This document shows positions 28,039 through 38,708 of a stretch of DNA of 51,778 nucleotides, piece after piece. The notes under the pieces are model-generated. The model did not search any database and was not told the origin of the DNA. It saw only the letters and a list, made by a program, of their open reading frames with translations. Each line of letters begins with the position of its first letter. Position 1 is the stretch's first letter. The stretch lies in NCBI GenBank assembly GCA_028226735.1, contig JAOIYV010000004.1, positions 1-51,778 on the forward strand, in the 5' to 3' direction. The position numbers and the translations under genes are program-made. This DNA is from Candidatus Pelagibacter sp. (GTDB lineage Bacteria; Pseudomonadota; Alphaproteobacteria; Pelagibacterales; Pelagibacteraceae).

Positions 28039-29574
28039 TTATGAATTAAAACTTTTCTTAAAGTCAGTTATTGCTTCCACTAATAGTTTTTCAGTATCTT
28101 CTTCAAGTTTTCCAGAACTTAAAATTGATTCTAAAATTTCAGATTTTTCAGATTTACACTTTTCAATAATTGCTGACTCAAACTCTGCAATATCTTTTGA
28201 TTCTACATCATCTAAATAACCTTTAACTCCACAAAAAACTGAAATTACTTGTTCAGCAACAGTCATTGGTGAATATTGTTTTTGTTTTAAAAGCTCTGTT
28301 AACTTTGCTCCTCTATTCAAAAGTTGTTGAGTGGACGCATCTAAGTCAGAGCCAAATTGTGCAAAAGCAGCCATTTCTCTATATTGTGCTAACTCTAATT
28401 TCATTGATCCAGAAACTTTTTTCATTGCCTTTGTTTGTGCTGCAGATCCAACTCTAGAAACAGACAAACCAACATTAATTGCAGGTCTAATTCCTTGGTT
28501 AAATAATTCTGTTTCAAGAAAGATTTGTCCATCAGTAATTGATATTACATTGGTAGGTATAAAGGCTGATACATCTCCACCTTGCGTTTCAATTATCGGT
28601 AGAGCCGTCAGTGACCCTCCTCCATGCTCATCACTAAGCTTAGCAGCTCTCTCAAGCAGTCTACTATGCAGATAAAACACGTCCCCCGGATAAGCTTCTC
28701 TTCCTGGAGGTCTTCTTAATAAAAGTGACATTTGCCTATAAGCAACAGCTTGTTTAGATAAATCATCATAAACAATCAAAGCATGCATCCCGTTATCTCT
28801 AAAATACTCACCCATGGCACAACCTGTATATGGCGCTAAAAATTGAAGAGGTGCAGCATCTGATGCAGTAGCAGCCACAATTGTTGTGTATTCCATTGCA
28901 CCTGCCTCTTCTAAAGTTTTTTGTATTTGTCTTACAGTCGATCTTTTTTGACCTATAGCAACATAAACACAATAAAGTTTTTGCTTTTCATCACCAGATT
29001 CATTTATTTTTTTTTGGTTGATGATTGCATCAATAGCAACTGCAGTTTTTCCTGTTTGTCGATCACCAATAATTAATTCACGTTGCCCTCTTCCTACTGG
29101 CACAAGACTATCAATTGATTTTAAACCTGTTTGCATCGGTTCACTAACAGATTGTCTCGGAATAATTCCAGGAGCTTTTACTTCAACTCTACTTTTTCTT
29201 ATCCCTTTATCTAAAACGCCCTTACCATCAATAGGATTACCTAGTCCATCAACAACGCGTCCTAATAATTCTTTTCCAACAGGTGTATCAACAATACTTC
29301 CTGTTCTTTTAACAACGTCTCCTTCTTTAATCTTTCTATCATCTCCAAAAATTACAACACCAACATTTTCACTTTCTAAATTAAGAGCCATACCTTTTGA
29401 TCCATCAGAAAACTCAACCATCTCACCTGCTTGAACATTATCTAATCCATATACTCTAGCAATACCATCTCCAACAGAAAGAACTTGACCAACTTCAGTC
29501 ACTTCTGCTTTATCGCCAAATTTTTTAATTTGTTCTTTTAATACCTTTGTTACTTCTGATGGGTTTATATCCAT
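28039..29574 (-). CDS. atpA: ATP synthase F1 subunit alpha
   Basis: This 511-residue non-catalytic nucleotide-binding subunit has P-loop GDRQTGKT at 170-177, [10 protein letters not shown] with the arginine finger region, and [15 protein letters not shown]. The length is normal. It starts immediately after the atpH stop. Several open frames run antisense to it but none resembles a protein. Confidence 0.97.
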   Translation of the reverse strand: MDINPSEVTKVLKEQIKKFGDKAEVTEVGQVLSVGDGIARVYGLDNVQAGEMVEFSDGSKGMALNLESENVGVVIFGDDRKIKEGDVVKRTGSIVDTPVGKELLGRVVDGLGNPIDGKGVLDKGIRKSRVEVKAPGIIPRQSVSEPMQTGLKSIDSLVPVGRGQRELIIGDRQTGKTAVAIDAIINQKKINESGDEKQKLYCVYVAIGQKRSTVRQIQKTLEEAGAMEYTTIVAATASDAAPLQFLAPYTGCAMGEYFRDNGMHALIVYDDLSKQAVAYRQMSLLLRRPPGREAYPGDVFYLHSRLLERAAKLSDEHGGGSLTALPIIETQGGDVSAFIPTNVISITDGQIFLETELFNQGIRPAINVGLSVSRVGSAAQTKAMKKVSGSMKLELAQYREMAAFAQFGSDLDASTQQLLNRGAKLTELLKQKQYSPMTVAEQVISVFCGVKGYLDDVESKDIAEFESAIIEKCKSEKSEILESILSSGKLEEDTEKLLVEAITDFKKSFNS

Positions 29575-30132
29575 TTATGCCTCTATCATCCTATTTTCGA
29601 TTTGTTGTAATTTATTTTTAATGGAAGTATCCACCATTGAGCTTCCAACTTGCACAATTAAACCTCCAATTAAACTTGTGTCGTGCTTGTAGTTTAATTT
29701 TATTTTTGAGCTAAAAATTTTAGTCAGCTCTTCTTTTATTTTATCAATTTCAATTTCAGTTAGATTTTTTGCTGATAATAATTCAGCTTTTAGTTCACCT
29801 CTTTTATTTGAACATGTTTCAATAAAACTTTTTAAAATTTTATCTGTATAAAAAAATCTTCTCTTAATTATTAAAAGACTTATAAATTTTATTAACAGTT
29901 CATTTAAGTTATACAGTTCTGCAATTTTCTTTATAGCTTTTAGCTGATCATTTTTATCGCTTGTTGGATCTTTAATTAAAGATCTAAAATCCTCACTTTT
30001 TGAAATCAAAATAATTACTGATGAGACATGATTCTCTATCTCATCTAACATGTTTGCTTCTGAAGCCAATTCATAAAGTGCTAAAGAATATCTATTAGCA
30101 GATGTTTCAGAAAAACCTTTACTTTTAGTCAA
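29575..30132 (-). CDS. atpH: ATP synthase F1 subunit delta
   Basis: This 185-residue protein has an N-terminal helical bundle (SANRYSLALYELASEA near 10-25) and the C-terminal signature segment DTSLIGGLIVQVGSSMVDTSIKNKL. It joins the peripheral stalk to the F1 head. It is the first gene of the F1 operon; a 109-bp gap separates it from priA and probably contains its promoter, although I see no convincing -35/-10 pair there. Confidence 0.93.
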   Translation of the reverse strand: MTKSKGFSETSANRYSLALYELASEANMLDEIENHVSSVIILISKSEDFRSLIKDPTSDKNDQLKAIKKIAELYNLNELLIKFISLLIIKRRFFYTDKILKSFIETCSNKRGELKAELLSAKNLTEIEIDKIKEELTKIFSSKIKLNYKHDTSLIGGLIVQVGSSMVDTSIKNKLQQIENRMIEA

Positions 30133-30241
30133 TTTTTTGTCCTTATTAATATTAAGAGATTTACTAAAATTCAGCTTTAATTAACATATGACCCTAGTCT
30201 CTTCAAGTCACACATTGTCAAAAAGTGCTATTTTTTTAATA

Positions 30242-32197
30242 TTAATTGAAGTTTATTGGGTCAACATCAACCGTTAGTTTCATTCCGCTTGAAAATTTGA
30301 ATTTTTGAATAATTTTTGCCAGTGAATTTTGTACTTTTAAGGACTTTCGGCCCCTAACCAAAAGTCTAACTCTAAATTTTCTTTTCAATCTAAATATTGG
30401 TGCATTAACTGGTCCAAGTACTTTACCCTCCACTGAGTTTTCAATAAAATTTTTGAATTTGTATGCTTCTTTTTCAAGTTCTCTTTCATTGTTCCCCGTT
30501 ATTATTAAAGCAACAAACCTTTGAAAAGGTGGAAGGTTATTGTCTCTTCTAATTTCAAGTTCCTTATCTAAAAAAATTTCAGGATCTTTATTTGTTATAT
30601 CTGCAATCATTTTTGTATTTAAATTATAAGTTTGAAAATAAACTGTTGCAGGCTTTCCAGTTCTTCCTGCTCTTCCAGATAGTTGATGGTATAGTTGCAA
30701 ATTTTTTTCTGCTCCTCTCAAATCATGACCTTGTGATGACAAATCAATATCCACTACAACAATACAATTTAAGTTAGGAAAATGAAATCCTTTTGATATT
30801 AATTGAGTTCCAATTAAAATTTGAATTTTATTATTTATAATTTTATCTAAAGTTTCTAATGAACTTTTTTTATTCATTGTGTCACTTGAAAAAATTATAT
30901 TTTGTTTTAAAGGGAAAATTCTTTTTACTTCTTCAGCAATTCTTTCAACACCCGGTCCACTAAAAATAAAATCACAGGTACCTTTTTTTGAACAATTTCT
31001 GCTTAATAAAGTTTTGTATCCACAGTAATGGCATAACAAATTTTTTTTATTTTTATGATATACTAAGTTTATTGAACAATTTGGACATGAATAACTATTG
31101 AAACATCTTTTGCATAGAACATGAGGTGAAAAACCTCTTCTATTTAAAAAAAATAAAACCTGGTCTTTTTTCTTAAGATGTAAATTTACTTTTTCAATTG
31201 TTTCTTTTGAGATCCAAGATTGAGATTCTAATTTTGAATTGTTTAAATTAATTATTTCATAATTAGGTAAAGATGCATTTAAGTATCTTTGGTCAAGTTT
31301 CGATAAACTATATTTGCCTTTTTTTATATTTTCATAAGTTTCAATAGATGGAACTGCAGTTATCAAATTAATTGGAATATTTTCAAAAGATGCTCTTGAA
31401 ATAGCCATGTCTCTTGCATTATAAGTTATTCCTTCATCTTGCTTATAAGACTGATCATGTTCTTCATCAACAATAATTAATCCTAATTTTTTAAAAGGTA
31501 AAAATAATGAGGATCGAGCGCCAATTACAACTTTAATTTTATCATCAGCAATACCACTCCATATTATTTCTTTATTTTTCTTAGTTATTCCAGAATGCCA
31601 TACTGCTGGTTTAAACCCAAAAAATTCTATAAATTTATTTTCAAACTGACCAGTCAGTCCAATTTCAGGTAACAAAATTAAACCTTGAAAGCCCTTGTTT
31701 ATTATCTCTTTTAAGGCTTCAAAATAAACCATAGTTTTACCTGAACCTGTGGTTCCTTGTAAAACATGAACTCTAAATTTATGATTTGAGATATTCATTT
31801 TTTTTAATGAATTCTTTTGATCTTTAGAAAGTTCTATTCCATTTTTTTTAATATCAATTTTAAATTTTTGATAATTATCAATTGAAATATTTTCTACTGC
31901 ATTGTTACTTAACATTAGCAGTTTTAAAGCCATACCTTTGGGTATCATGTTATATTCTGAAAACCAATTTAAGAACTTAATAGTATTTTTCTTTAATGAT
32001 GGAACATTTAATTTTTTTAAAACTGTTTTAATTGCAAAATTCTTGTTTGTCTTTTTCTCAAATTCACTCCAAACTACTCCAGTAACTTCTGATTTACCAA
32101 ATGGTACAACAACATAATCACCTTCTCTAAGTTTAAGATCAGACTCATATGTAAATGGATGATTGAAAATATTGGGTATTAGAATCGGTACTTTCAT
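30242..32197 (-). CDS. priA: Primosomal replication restart helicase PriA
   Basis: This is a 651-residue superfamily 2 helicase: Walker A GTTGSGKT at 148-155, DEEH box at 244-247 and LSGRAGRTGKPA in the C-terminal RecA-like lobe. Eight cysteines in the inserted zinc module (362, 365, 371, 374, 389, 392, 402, 408) could hold two Zn ions, but the last pair is spaced CSKKGTC rather than the usual CxxC. It restarts stalled replication forks. It is about 80 residues shorter than E. coli PriA, mainly in the N-terminal region. Upstream is lpd and downstream the F1 operon, a familiar alphaproteobacterial neighbourhood. Confidence 0.94.
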   Translation of the reverse strand: MKVPILIPNIFNHPFTYESDLKLREGDYVVVPFGKSEVTGVVWSEFEKKTNKNFAIKTVLKKLNVPSLKKNTIKFLNWFSEYNMIPKGMALKLLMLSNNAVENISIDNYQKFKIDIKKNGIELSKDQKNSLKKMNISNHKFRVHVLQGTTGSGKTMVYFEALKEIINKGFQGLILLPEIGLTGQFENKFIEFFGFKPAVWHSGITKKNKEIIWSGIADDKIKVVIGARSSLFLPFKKLGLIIVDEEHDQSYKQDEGITYNARDMAISRASFENIPINLITAVPSIETYENIKKGKYSLSKLDQRYLNASLPNYEIINLNNSKLESQSWISKETIEKVNLHLKKKDQVLFFLNRRGFSPHVLCKRCFNSYSCPNCSINLVYHKNKKNLLCHYCGYKTLLSRNCSKKGTCDFIFSGPGVERIAEEVKRIFPLKQNIIFSSDTMNKKSSLETLDKIINNKIQILIGTQLISKGFHFPNLNCIVVVDIDLSSQGHDLRGAEKNLQLYHQLSGRAGRTGKPATVYFQTYNLNTKMIADITNKDPEIFLDKELEIRRDNNLPPFQRFVALIITGNNERELEKEAYKFKNFIENSVEGKVLGPVNAPIFRLKRKFRVRLLVRGRKSLKVQNSLAKIIQKFKFSSGMKLTVDVDPINFN

Positions 32198-32219
32198 ACT
32201 TTTATAATATGAAAATTTT

Positions 32220-33620
32220 TTAAGAGTGTATTGCTCTTTTATCTACTGATAAAGCTGCCTCTTTTACTGCCTCTGAAAATGTTGGGTGTGCATGACAGGT
32301 TCTTGCAATATCTTCAGCACTAGCACCAAACTCCATCCCAACTCCAATCTCCGCAATAAGTTCACCAGCATGTGGCCCTATAATATGTGCTCCTAAAACT
32401 CTATCCGTTATTTCATCAGCTAGAATTTTAACAAAACCTTCAGCTTCATCAATTGCTTTAGCTCTTGAGTTAGCCATAAATGAAAATTTACCTACTTTAT
32501 ATTTTGTATTAGCTTCTTTCAATTGTTCTTCTGTTTTTCCTATAGAAGCAACCTCTGGAGTTGTATAAATGACACCTGGAATTATATCATAATTAACATG
32601 TCCTGATTGTCCAGCAATATTCTCTGCAACAGCAATGCCTTCATCTTCAGCTTTGTGTGCCAACATTGGTCCTTTTATTACATCACCAATTGCATAAACA
32701 TTACTTACATTTGTTTGAAAACTTTTATCTGTTTTGATTCTTTTCTTTTCATCTAATTCAATCCCAATTGACTCCAGATTTAAATTGTCGGTATTTGGTT
32801 TTCTACCAACAGATACCAGTACTATATCGCAATCAAAATTAATTTTTTTTCCATCTTTATCAGAAGTTGAAACAGTTGCACCTTTGGAGCTTTTTTTAAT
32901 TTCTTCCACTTTAGTTTGCATATGAAAATGAATTCCTTGTTTTTTTAAAATTTTCATAAATTCTGAAGATACTTCTCTATCCATTCCTGGTGTAATATTT
33001 TCAAGAAATTCAACTACATGAACTTCAGCTCCTAACCTTGACCAGACAGATCCCATTTCTAAGCCAATATAACCACCACCAACTACAACCATTTTTTTTG
33101 GAACTTCTTGTAAAGTCAAGGCTCCTGTTGATGAAACTATTATTTTTTCATCAAATTGAACGCCTGGTAGCGAAACTGGCAAAGAACCTGTGCTAATTAC
33201 TGTTTTTTCAGTTTCTATTACAGTTTCATTTTCTTTTTCGTCTAAAATAGAAATTTTATTTACCGTTTTAAAACTACCTGTTCCTTTAAAATAAGTGACT
33301 TTGTTTTTTTTAAATAAAAATTCGACTCCTTTAGTTAAAACCATGACTGCTTTATCTTTATTTTTCATCATTTTTCCAAGATCTAGCTTTACTTCACCAA
33401 CCTCAATCCCAAGTTTAGAAAAATTTTTTGCTTTATGATAATTTTCTGAAAGGTTTAATAAATTCTTTGAGGGTATACAGCCAACATTTAAACAAGTGCC
33501 TCCTAATGATCCTCTAGATTCTATGCATGCAGTTTTAAAACCTAATTGGGCTAATCTTATTGCACAAACATATCCCCCTGGACCTCCACCTATTACAACA
33601 GCTTGAAATTTTTCTGACAT
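32220..33620 (-). CDS. lpd: Dihydrolipoamide dehydrogenase (E3)
   Basis: This 466-residue flavoprotein has FAD-binding GGGPGG at 11-16, redox-active C43 and C48 in GGTCLNVGCIPSK, NAD-binding VVVGGGYIGLEMGS and the C-terminal HAHPTFSEA with the catalytic histidine. It reoxidises the lipoyl group of E2. Directly downstream of sucB with no spacer, it probably serves the 2-oxoglutarate dehydrogenase complex and may be shared with other 2-oxoacid dehydrogenases or glycine cleavage. Confidence 0.96.
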   Translation of the reverse strand: MSEKFQAVVIGGGPGGYVCAIRLAQLGFKTACIESRGSLGGTCLNVGCIPSKNLLNLSENYHKAKNFSKLGIEVGEVKLDLGKMMKNKDKAVMVLTKGVEFLFKKNKVTYFKGTGSFKTVNKISILDEKENETVIETEKTVISTGSLPVSLPGVQFDEKIIVSSTGALTLQEVPKKMVVVGGGYIGLEMGSVWSRLGAEVHVVEFLENITPGMDREVSSEFMKILKKQGIHFHMQTKVEEIKKSSKGATVSTSDKDGKKINFDCDIVLVSVGRKPNTDNLNLESIGIELDEKKRIKTDKSFQTNVSNVYAIGDVIKGPMLAHKAEDEGIAVAENIAGQSGHVNYDIIPGVIYTTPEVASIGKTEEQLKEANTKYKVGKFSFMANSRAKAIDEAEGFVKILADEITDRVLGAHIIGPHAGELIAEIGVGMEFGASAEDIARTCHAHPTFSEAVKEAALSVDKRAIHS

Positions 33621-34889
33621 TTAAATATTTAAAAATAACCTTCTTGGATCCTCTAAATTTTCTTTTACCATTTTTAAGAATGAAACAGACTCTTTTCCAT
33701 CAATAATTCTATGATCATAAGATAAGGCTAAATACATTATAGGTCTAATTTTAATTTCTCCTTCTACAACAGTTGGTCTTTCAATTATATTGTGCATCCC
33801 TAAAACTCCTGATTGTGGTAAATTTAATATAGGAGTAGACAGCATTGATCCATAAACACCTCCATTGCTAATAGTAAAGGTTCCACCTTGAAGGTCTTCA
33901 ATTGTTAATTTTCCGTCTCTTGCTTTTTCAGAAATAGTTTTAATTTTTTTTTCTATGTCTGCAAAAGACAATTCATCGGCATCCCGTAATACTGGAACGA
34001 CTAATCCTTTTTCAGTTCCAACTGCAAAACTTAAATTATAATAATTCTTATAAATAATCTCATCTCCTTCAATTTCTGCATTTACGGCTGGAAAAGTCTT
34101 TAAAGCAGAAACACAAGCCTTTACAAAAAAAGACATAAATCCAAGTTTAACTCCATATCTATTTTGGAAGTCCTCTTGATTTTCTTTTCTCATTTCCATT
34201 ATGTTTGTCATATCAACTTCATTAAAGGTTGTTAATAAAGCTGCGTTCTCTTGTGCTTGTTTTAATCTTTTAGCAATTGTTTGTCTTAGTCTAGACATTT
34301 TAATTCTCTCTTCTTGACCATACTTAATTTTTCTCTCTGATATTTGTGGGTTTTCTCCCATAATACTAATTAGATCACCTTTAAGTACTCTTCCTTCTTT
34401 ACCAGATCCTCTCACTTGTTTTACATCGATTTTATTTTCATCAGCAATTTTTCTTACTGCAGGTGAAAGTACTTTATTATTATTTATACTACCTTCTTCA
34501 ATTTCTTTAGTTAATATGAGTGGACTTTCCTTGATATTTTTTTCTTCAAAAATTTTTGGTTCTTTTTTTTCAATTTCTAAATTAACAACGTTATTTTCTA
34601 TTTTTTTTGGTTGAATTTTTTTAATTTCTTTTTTCTCCGATGGTTTTTCGTCTCCTTGATTTACAGAGCCTAGCAATGCACCAACCTCAACTACCTCTCC
34701 ATCTTTAAAATTTATTTTAGATAAAACTCCATCTATAGGAGAGGGAACTTCCAAGTTTACTTTGTCTGTTTCTAGCTCAACAATTGCCTCATCCGCTACT
34801 ACAGTGTCACCTTCATTTTTAAGCCATTTAGCAACTGTTGCCTCAGTAATACTTTCCCCTAAAACTGGTACCAAAATTTTTTCATCCAT
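33621..34889 (-). CDS. sucB: 2-oxoglutarate dehydrogenase E2, dihydrolipoyl succinyltransferase
   Basis: From the ATG at 34889 the protein has 422 residues, starting [20 protein letters not shown]. The frame is open 19 codons further upstream, but that part overlaps the sucA tail and is not E2-like. It has a lipoyl domain with K43 in [11 protein letters not shown], a charged linker, an E3-binding domain ([15 protein letters not shown]) and a catalytic domain ending with H393 in SYDHRIIDG. It transfers the succinyl group to CoA. The start lies 1 bp after the end of the sucA 3' segment, and lpd follows with no gap. Confidence 0.95.
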   Translation of the reverse strand: MDEKILVPVLGESITEATVAKWLKNEGDTVVADEAIVELETDKVNLEVPSPIDGVLSKINFKDGEVVEVGALLGSVNQGDEKPSEKKEIKKIQPKKIENNVVNLEIEKKEPKIFEEKNIKESPLILTKEIEEGSINNNKVLSPAVRKIADENKIDVKQVRGSGKEGRVLKGDLISIMGENPQISERKIKYGQEERIKMSRLRQTIAKRLKQAQENAALLTTFNEVDMTNIMEMRKENQEDFQNRYGVKLGFMSFFVKACVSALKTFPAVNAEIEGDEIIYKNYYNLSFAVGTEKGLVVPVLRDADELSFADIEKKIKTISEKARDGKLTIEDLQGGTFTISNGGVYGSMLSTPILNLPQSGVLGMHNIIERPTVVEGEIKIRPIMYLALSYDHRIIDGKESVSFLKMVKENLEDPRRLFLNI

Positions 34890-34890
34890 T

Positions 34891-35208
34891 TTATTCAAAA
34901 ACCTTTTTAATAATCTCTTCCTGTTGCGAAATATGTCTTTTTGCATATCCTGTTGCAGGAGACGCGTCTGGACTTCTTCCTATATAAGAAATTTCATTAT
35001 TATTAGCGTTAATAGTTTCTAATGTCCATTGTATATAATCTCTCACTGAAAACCATCCTCCCATGTTTTTAGGTTCTTCCTGACACCAATAAAATTTAGC
35101 ACTTTTGGCATAAGGCTTAAGTTCTTTGACAAGAGTTTTTGCAGGAAATGGATATAATTGCTCAATTCTAAACAATATAACATCATCTTTTTTTAGTCTC
35201 TCTAGCAT
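34891..35208 (-). pseudogene. sucA: sucA C-terminal segment, +1 frame relative to the main sucA frame
   Basis: This frame encodes the last ~100 residues of 2-oxoglutarate dehydrogenase E1, including DDVILFRIEQLYPFPAKTL, CQEEPKNMGGW and [16 protein letters not shown], which are the conserved E1 C-terminus. It is one base out of phase with the main sucA frame, which stops at 35183-35185. Removing one A from the A7 tract (T7 on the plus strand, 35188-35194) fuses the two as ARETKK-DDVILFRIEQ, exactly as in intact E1 proteins. The ATG at 35208 lies inside the upstream frame and is unlikely to be a real start. A homopolymer error, a real mutation or slippage could each explain this. Confidence 0.85.
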
Positions 35209-37798
35209 CTAATAAATCAAAATAAACTTTACCCGAACACAATATTACTTTTTTTATATCTTGGCTTTTTTTTAATTTTATAAAACCTTTAGATTTTGGA
35301 TCAATAGCATGGTCCCACAATATTCTATGAAATGAATTCTCTTTGCTAAAATCTTCTAAATTAGAAACACAATACTTATTTCTTAACAATGACTTAGGTG
35401 TCATAATAATTAATGGTTTTCTAAAGTCTCTATGCATTTGTCTTCTTAAAGCATGAAAATAGTTTGCTGGCGTAGTGCAATTCATCACTTGCATATTGTC
35501 ATTAGAACACATTTGTAAAAATCTTTCCAATCTAGCTGATGAATGTTCTGGACCTTGTCCTTCATAGCCATGGGGAAGCAATAATACTATTCCAGATGCT
35601 CTTGTCCATTTTCTCTCTCCAGATGCAATAAATTGGTCAATAACAACCTGTGCCCCATTAGCAAAATCTCCAAACTGAGCCTCCCAAAGAGTAAGTGTAT
35701 TTGGCTCAACTAAACTATAACCATATTCAAAACCTAAAACAGCCAATTCAGACAAAAAGCTATCTACCACTTCAAATTGTTTTTGACTATTTGAAATATT
35801 ATTTAAAGGCACATATCGACTATTATTTAATTGATTTCTTAAAACTGAATGCCTTTGACTAAAAGTTCCTCTACCTGAGTCTTGACCAACTAATCTTACT
35901 GGATACCCTTCTTCTAACAAGGAACCAAAAGCTAATGCTTCTGCAGTAGACCAATCTATATTTGAACCACTTTTAACAGCTTCCTTTCTGGAGTTTAATA
36001 TTTTAGTTATAGTTTTGTGTAAATTTAATTTTTCTGGAGTACTATTTATTTTTTCAGATATCTCAATTAATTTTTTAGTATCAGCACCTGTTATACCTCT
36101 TTTATCTTTTCCTTTTTCAGGCTTATATGCAGACCAAGTTCCTTCAAACCATTCAATTTGAGGTTTATAATCTTTTGCATTTTTGAATTGATCATCAAGC
36201 AAATCCTTAAATTTATTAATTAAATTTTCTAACTCATCCTTTGTAATTGTGTTTTCAGCCACCAACTTATTTCCATACACTTTTATTGGAGATGGATGAG
36301 ATCTAATTTTTTCATACATTAGTGGCTGTGTAAACGATGGCTCATCACCTTCATTATGACCAAATCTTCTATAGCAAATCAAATCAACAACAACATCTCT
36401 ATTAAATTTTAATCTAAACTCAGTTGCTATTCTAGCAGCATAAACTACTGCTTCTGGATCATCTCCGTTAGCATGAATAATTGGTGCATCTACCATTTTA
36501 GCTACATCAGAGGGATAGGGTGAAGATCGAGCAAATCTTGGACTTGTTGTAAAGCCTATTTGATTATTGATAATAATATGAATTGTACCCCCAGTATTAT
36601 GACCTGGTAAGCCTGACATAGCAAAACATTCAGCAACAACACCTTGTCCTGCAAAAGCTGCATCGCCATGAATTAGTATAGGTATTACTTTTTTTCTTTC
36701 TTTATCTTTATGAAAAAACTGTTTAGCTCTTGTTTGGCCTAGTACTACAGGGTTTACAGCTTCTAGGTGAGAAGGATTGTCTGTCAAACTAACATGTACA
36801 GAATTTCCATCAAACTCCCTATTAGAGGAAGCTCCTAAATGATATTTAACATCTCCAGCTCCTTCTTTAGATGATGCACTTATTTCCCCAGCAAATTCAT
36901 TAAATATTCTTTTATAAGATTTCTGTAACACATTTGCTAATACATTAAGTCTCCCTCTATGAGACATTCCAATCTTAACCTCTTTAACTTTTGACTGACC
37001 GCTAATTTTTATTATTTGTTCCAAAGCAGGAATTAAACTTTCTCCTCCATCTAATCCAAATCTTTTTGTTCCCACATATTTTTTTTGTAAAAACTTTTCA
37101 AAACCTTCAGCTTGTATTAACTTAGTTAAAATTGCTTCTTTACCATTTTTCGTAAAGTTCATATTGTCTTCTGATTTTTCAATACGATCTCTAAACCACT
37201 TTCTTTCAGTCGGATTTGAAATGTGCATGTATTCATATCCTATTGGACCACAATATGTTTTTTTTAAAAATGCCAATATCTCTTTAATATTTGATTGATC
37301 TTTATTTATAACACCACCTAAATAAATTTTTTTTTGATAATCTCCTTTTTTAAAACCAAAAGACTCAGGATGTAGTTCATCTAAATAATCTGACTTTAAC
37401 AATTCCAGTGGATCTAGTTTAGCTATAAGATGTCCTCTTTGTCTGTATGATCTAATCATAGAGACAGCTTTAATTGAGTCTTCATTAGATCTGGATGAAT
37501 TTATTTGATTTATATTAACCTTAGAGGTATCGCTAGGTATATTCTTATCTTCTAGTTCTATTTTTTTTTGAAGGTCATCTATATCAATTTTATCTTTCTT
37601 CTGTCCCCAAGATGGGCCATTAATTTCTTTGGCTATAATATTTAATTCATCTCCAATTCCCTCAAAATAATTCTGCCAACTTTTTGGTAAATCAGAATCT
37701 TTATTAATAAACCTGAGGTACATTTGTTCAATAAAGGCACTATTAGACTTACTAAGAAATGAAGTTTTTTCGAATTCGAGATTATTTGATGATGACAT
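35183..37798 (-). CDS. sucA: 2-oxoglutarate dehydrogenase E1 (main frame, truncated by a frameshift)
   Basis: These 871 residues cover nearly all of E1: the N-terminal E2-binding segment NSAFIEQMYLRFINKD, GMSHRGRLNVLANV at 277-290, thiamine-diphosphate/Mg motif GDAAFAGQGVVAE at 378-390, and transketolase-like GQDSGRGTFSQRHSVL. The frame ends ARETKKR-stop, just before the conserved RIEQLYPFP stretch, which continues in the +1 frame at 34891-35208. Together the two parts give about 967 residues, the usual E1 length. The enzyme decarboxylates 2-oxoglutarate in the TCA cycle. sucB and lpd follow; sucD precedes it by 33 bp. Confidence 0.93.
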   Translation of the reverse strand: MSSSNNLEFEKTSFLSKSNSAFIEQMYLRFINKDSDLPKSWQNYFEGIGDELNIIAKEINGPSWGQKKDKIDIDDLQKKIELEDKNIPSDTSKVNINQINSSRSNEDSIKAVSMIRSYRQRGHLIAKLDPLELLKSDYLDELHPESFGFKKGDYQKKIYLGGVINKDQSNIKEILAFLKKTYCGPIGYEYMHISNPTERKWFRDRIEKSEDNMNFTKNGKEAILTKLIQAEGFEKFLQKKYVGTKRFGLDGGESLIPALEQIIKISGQSKVKEVKIGMSHRGRLNVLANVLQKSYKRIFNEFAGEISASSKEGAGDVKYHLGASSNREFDGNSVHVSLTDNPSHLEAVNPVVLGQTRAKQFFHKDKERKKVIPILIHGDAAFAGQGVVAECFAMSGLPGHNTGGTIHIIINNQIGFTTSPRFARSSPYPSDVAKMVDAPIIHANGDDPEAVVYAARIATEFRLKFNRDVVVDLICYRRFGHNEGDEPSFTQPLMYEKIRSHPSPIKVYGNKLVAENTITKDELENLINKFKDLLDDQFKNAKDYKPQIEWFEGTWSAYKPEKGKDKRGITGADTKKLIEISEKINSTPEKLNLHKTITKILNSRKEAVKSGSNIDWSTAEALAFGSLLEEGYPVRLVGQDSGRGTFSQRHSVLRNQLNNSRYVPLNNISNSQKQFEVVDSFLSELAVLGFEYGYSLVEPNTLTLWEAQFGDFANGAQVVIDQFIASGERKWTRASGIVLLLPHGYEGQGPEHSSARLERFLQMCSNDNMQVMNCTTPANYFHALRRQMHRDFRKPLIIMTPKSLLRNKYCVSNLEDFSKENSFHRILWDHAIDPKSKGFIKLKKSQDIKKVILCSGKVYFDLLDARETKKR

Positions 37799-37831
37799 CT
37801 ATTTATTGATATAATGTCAGAATAATTTTTT

Positions 37832-38707
37832 TCAATTAGATAATTTGTTAAATAGTGTTTTGCCTAATTCAGAAGGTGATTTAGCAATAGTAATTCCACA
37901 TTCTTCCATCTTTTTTATTTTATCCTCTGCCCCACCTTTTCCACCAGATATTATAGCTCCAGCGTGCCCCATTCTCCTTCCAGGGGGCGCTGTTATTCCA
38001 GCAACAAATCCAACTATAGGCTTCTTTATTTTGTGATTTCTTACAAATTCTGCGGCATCTTCTTCAGCAGATCCACCTATCTCTCCTATCATGAGAATAG
38101 ATTTCGTCTCTTCATCATTTAAAAATAAGTCTAAGCAGTCAATAAAATTTGTTCCATTTATTGGGTCTCCACCAATTCCAATGCAAGTTGATTGCCCTAA
38201 TCCGTTTTCAGTCGTTTGTGCAACAGCTTCATAAGTTAAAGTTCCTGATCTCGAAACAATTCCTACAGTGCCTTTTTTATGAATGTTTCCTGGCATAATT
38301 CCAATTTTGCACTCACCTGGAGTAATTATTCCAGGACAGTTTGGTCCAATTAATCTGCTTTTTGAATTATTTAATCTTTGTTTAACTCTTAGCATATCCT
38401 GTATTGGTATACCTTCTGTAATACATACAATAAGTTCAACTGAAGCATCTATAGCTTCAATTATTGCAGACCCAGCAAATTTTGCAGGGACATAGATCAT
38501 TGTTGCATCAACACCAACTTCTAGTTTTGCTTCTTCTACAGTATTAAAAACTGGACGGTCAAGATGCTTTTGTCCTCCTTTTTTTGGAGTGACTCCTCCA
38601 ACCAAATTGGTTCCATACTCTATTGCTTGTTCAGAATGAAATGTGCCATGTAAACCTGTAAATCCTTGGCATATTACTTTTGTATCTTTATTTATTAAGA
38701 CTGACAT
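37832..38707 (-). CDS. sucD: Succinyl-CoA synthetase subunit alpha
   Basis: This 291-residue protein has an N-terminal CoA-binding Rossmann domain ([17 protein letters not shown] near 13-29), [20 protein letters not shown] at 121-140, and the phosphohistidine H248 in RRMGHAGAI. With SucC it interconverts succinyl-CoA and succinate with formation of ATP or GTP. It starts 1 bp after sucC and precedes sucA. Confidence 0.96.
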   Translation of the reverse strand: MSVLINKDTKVICQGFTGLHGTFHSEQAIEYGTNLVGGVTPKKGGQKHLDRPVFNTVEEAKLEVGVDATMIYVPAKFAGSAIIEAIDASVELIVCITEGIPIQDMLRVKQRLNNSKSRLIGPNCPGIITPGECKIGIMPGNIHKKGTVGIVSRSGTLTYEAVAQTTENGLGQSTCIGIGGDPINGTNFIDCLDLFLNDEETKSILMIGEIGGSAEEDAAEFVRNHKIKKPIVGFVAGITAPPGRRMGHAGAIISGGKGGAEDKIKKMEECGITIAKSPSELGKTLFNKLSN

Positions 38708-38708
38708 A

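Noticed and set aside
29018..29434. 138-codon open frame on the plus strand opposite atpA
   Set aside because: Low-complexity shadow of the conserved atpA gene; no recognisable motif or start context.
30193..30221. TTGACA on the minus strand ahead of atpH as a possible -35 box
   Set aside because: No acceptable -10 box at 16-18 bp spacing (ACTAGG at 17), so I do not call a promoter, although one is expected nearby.
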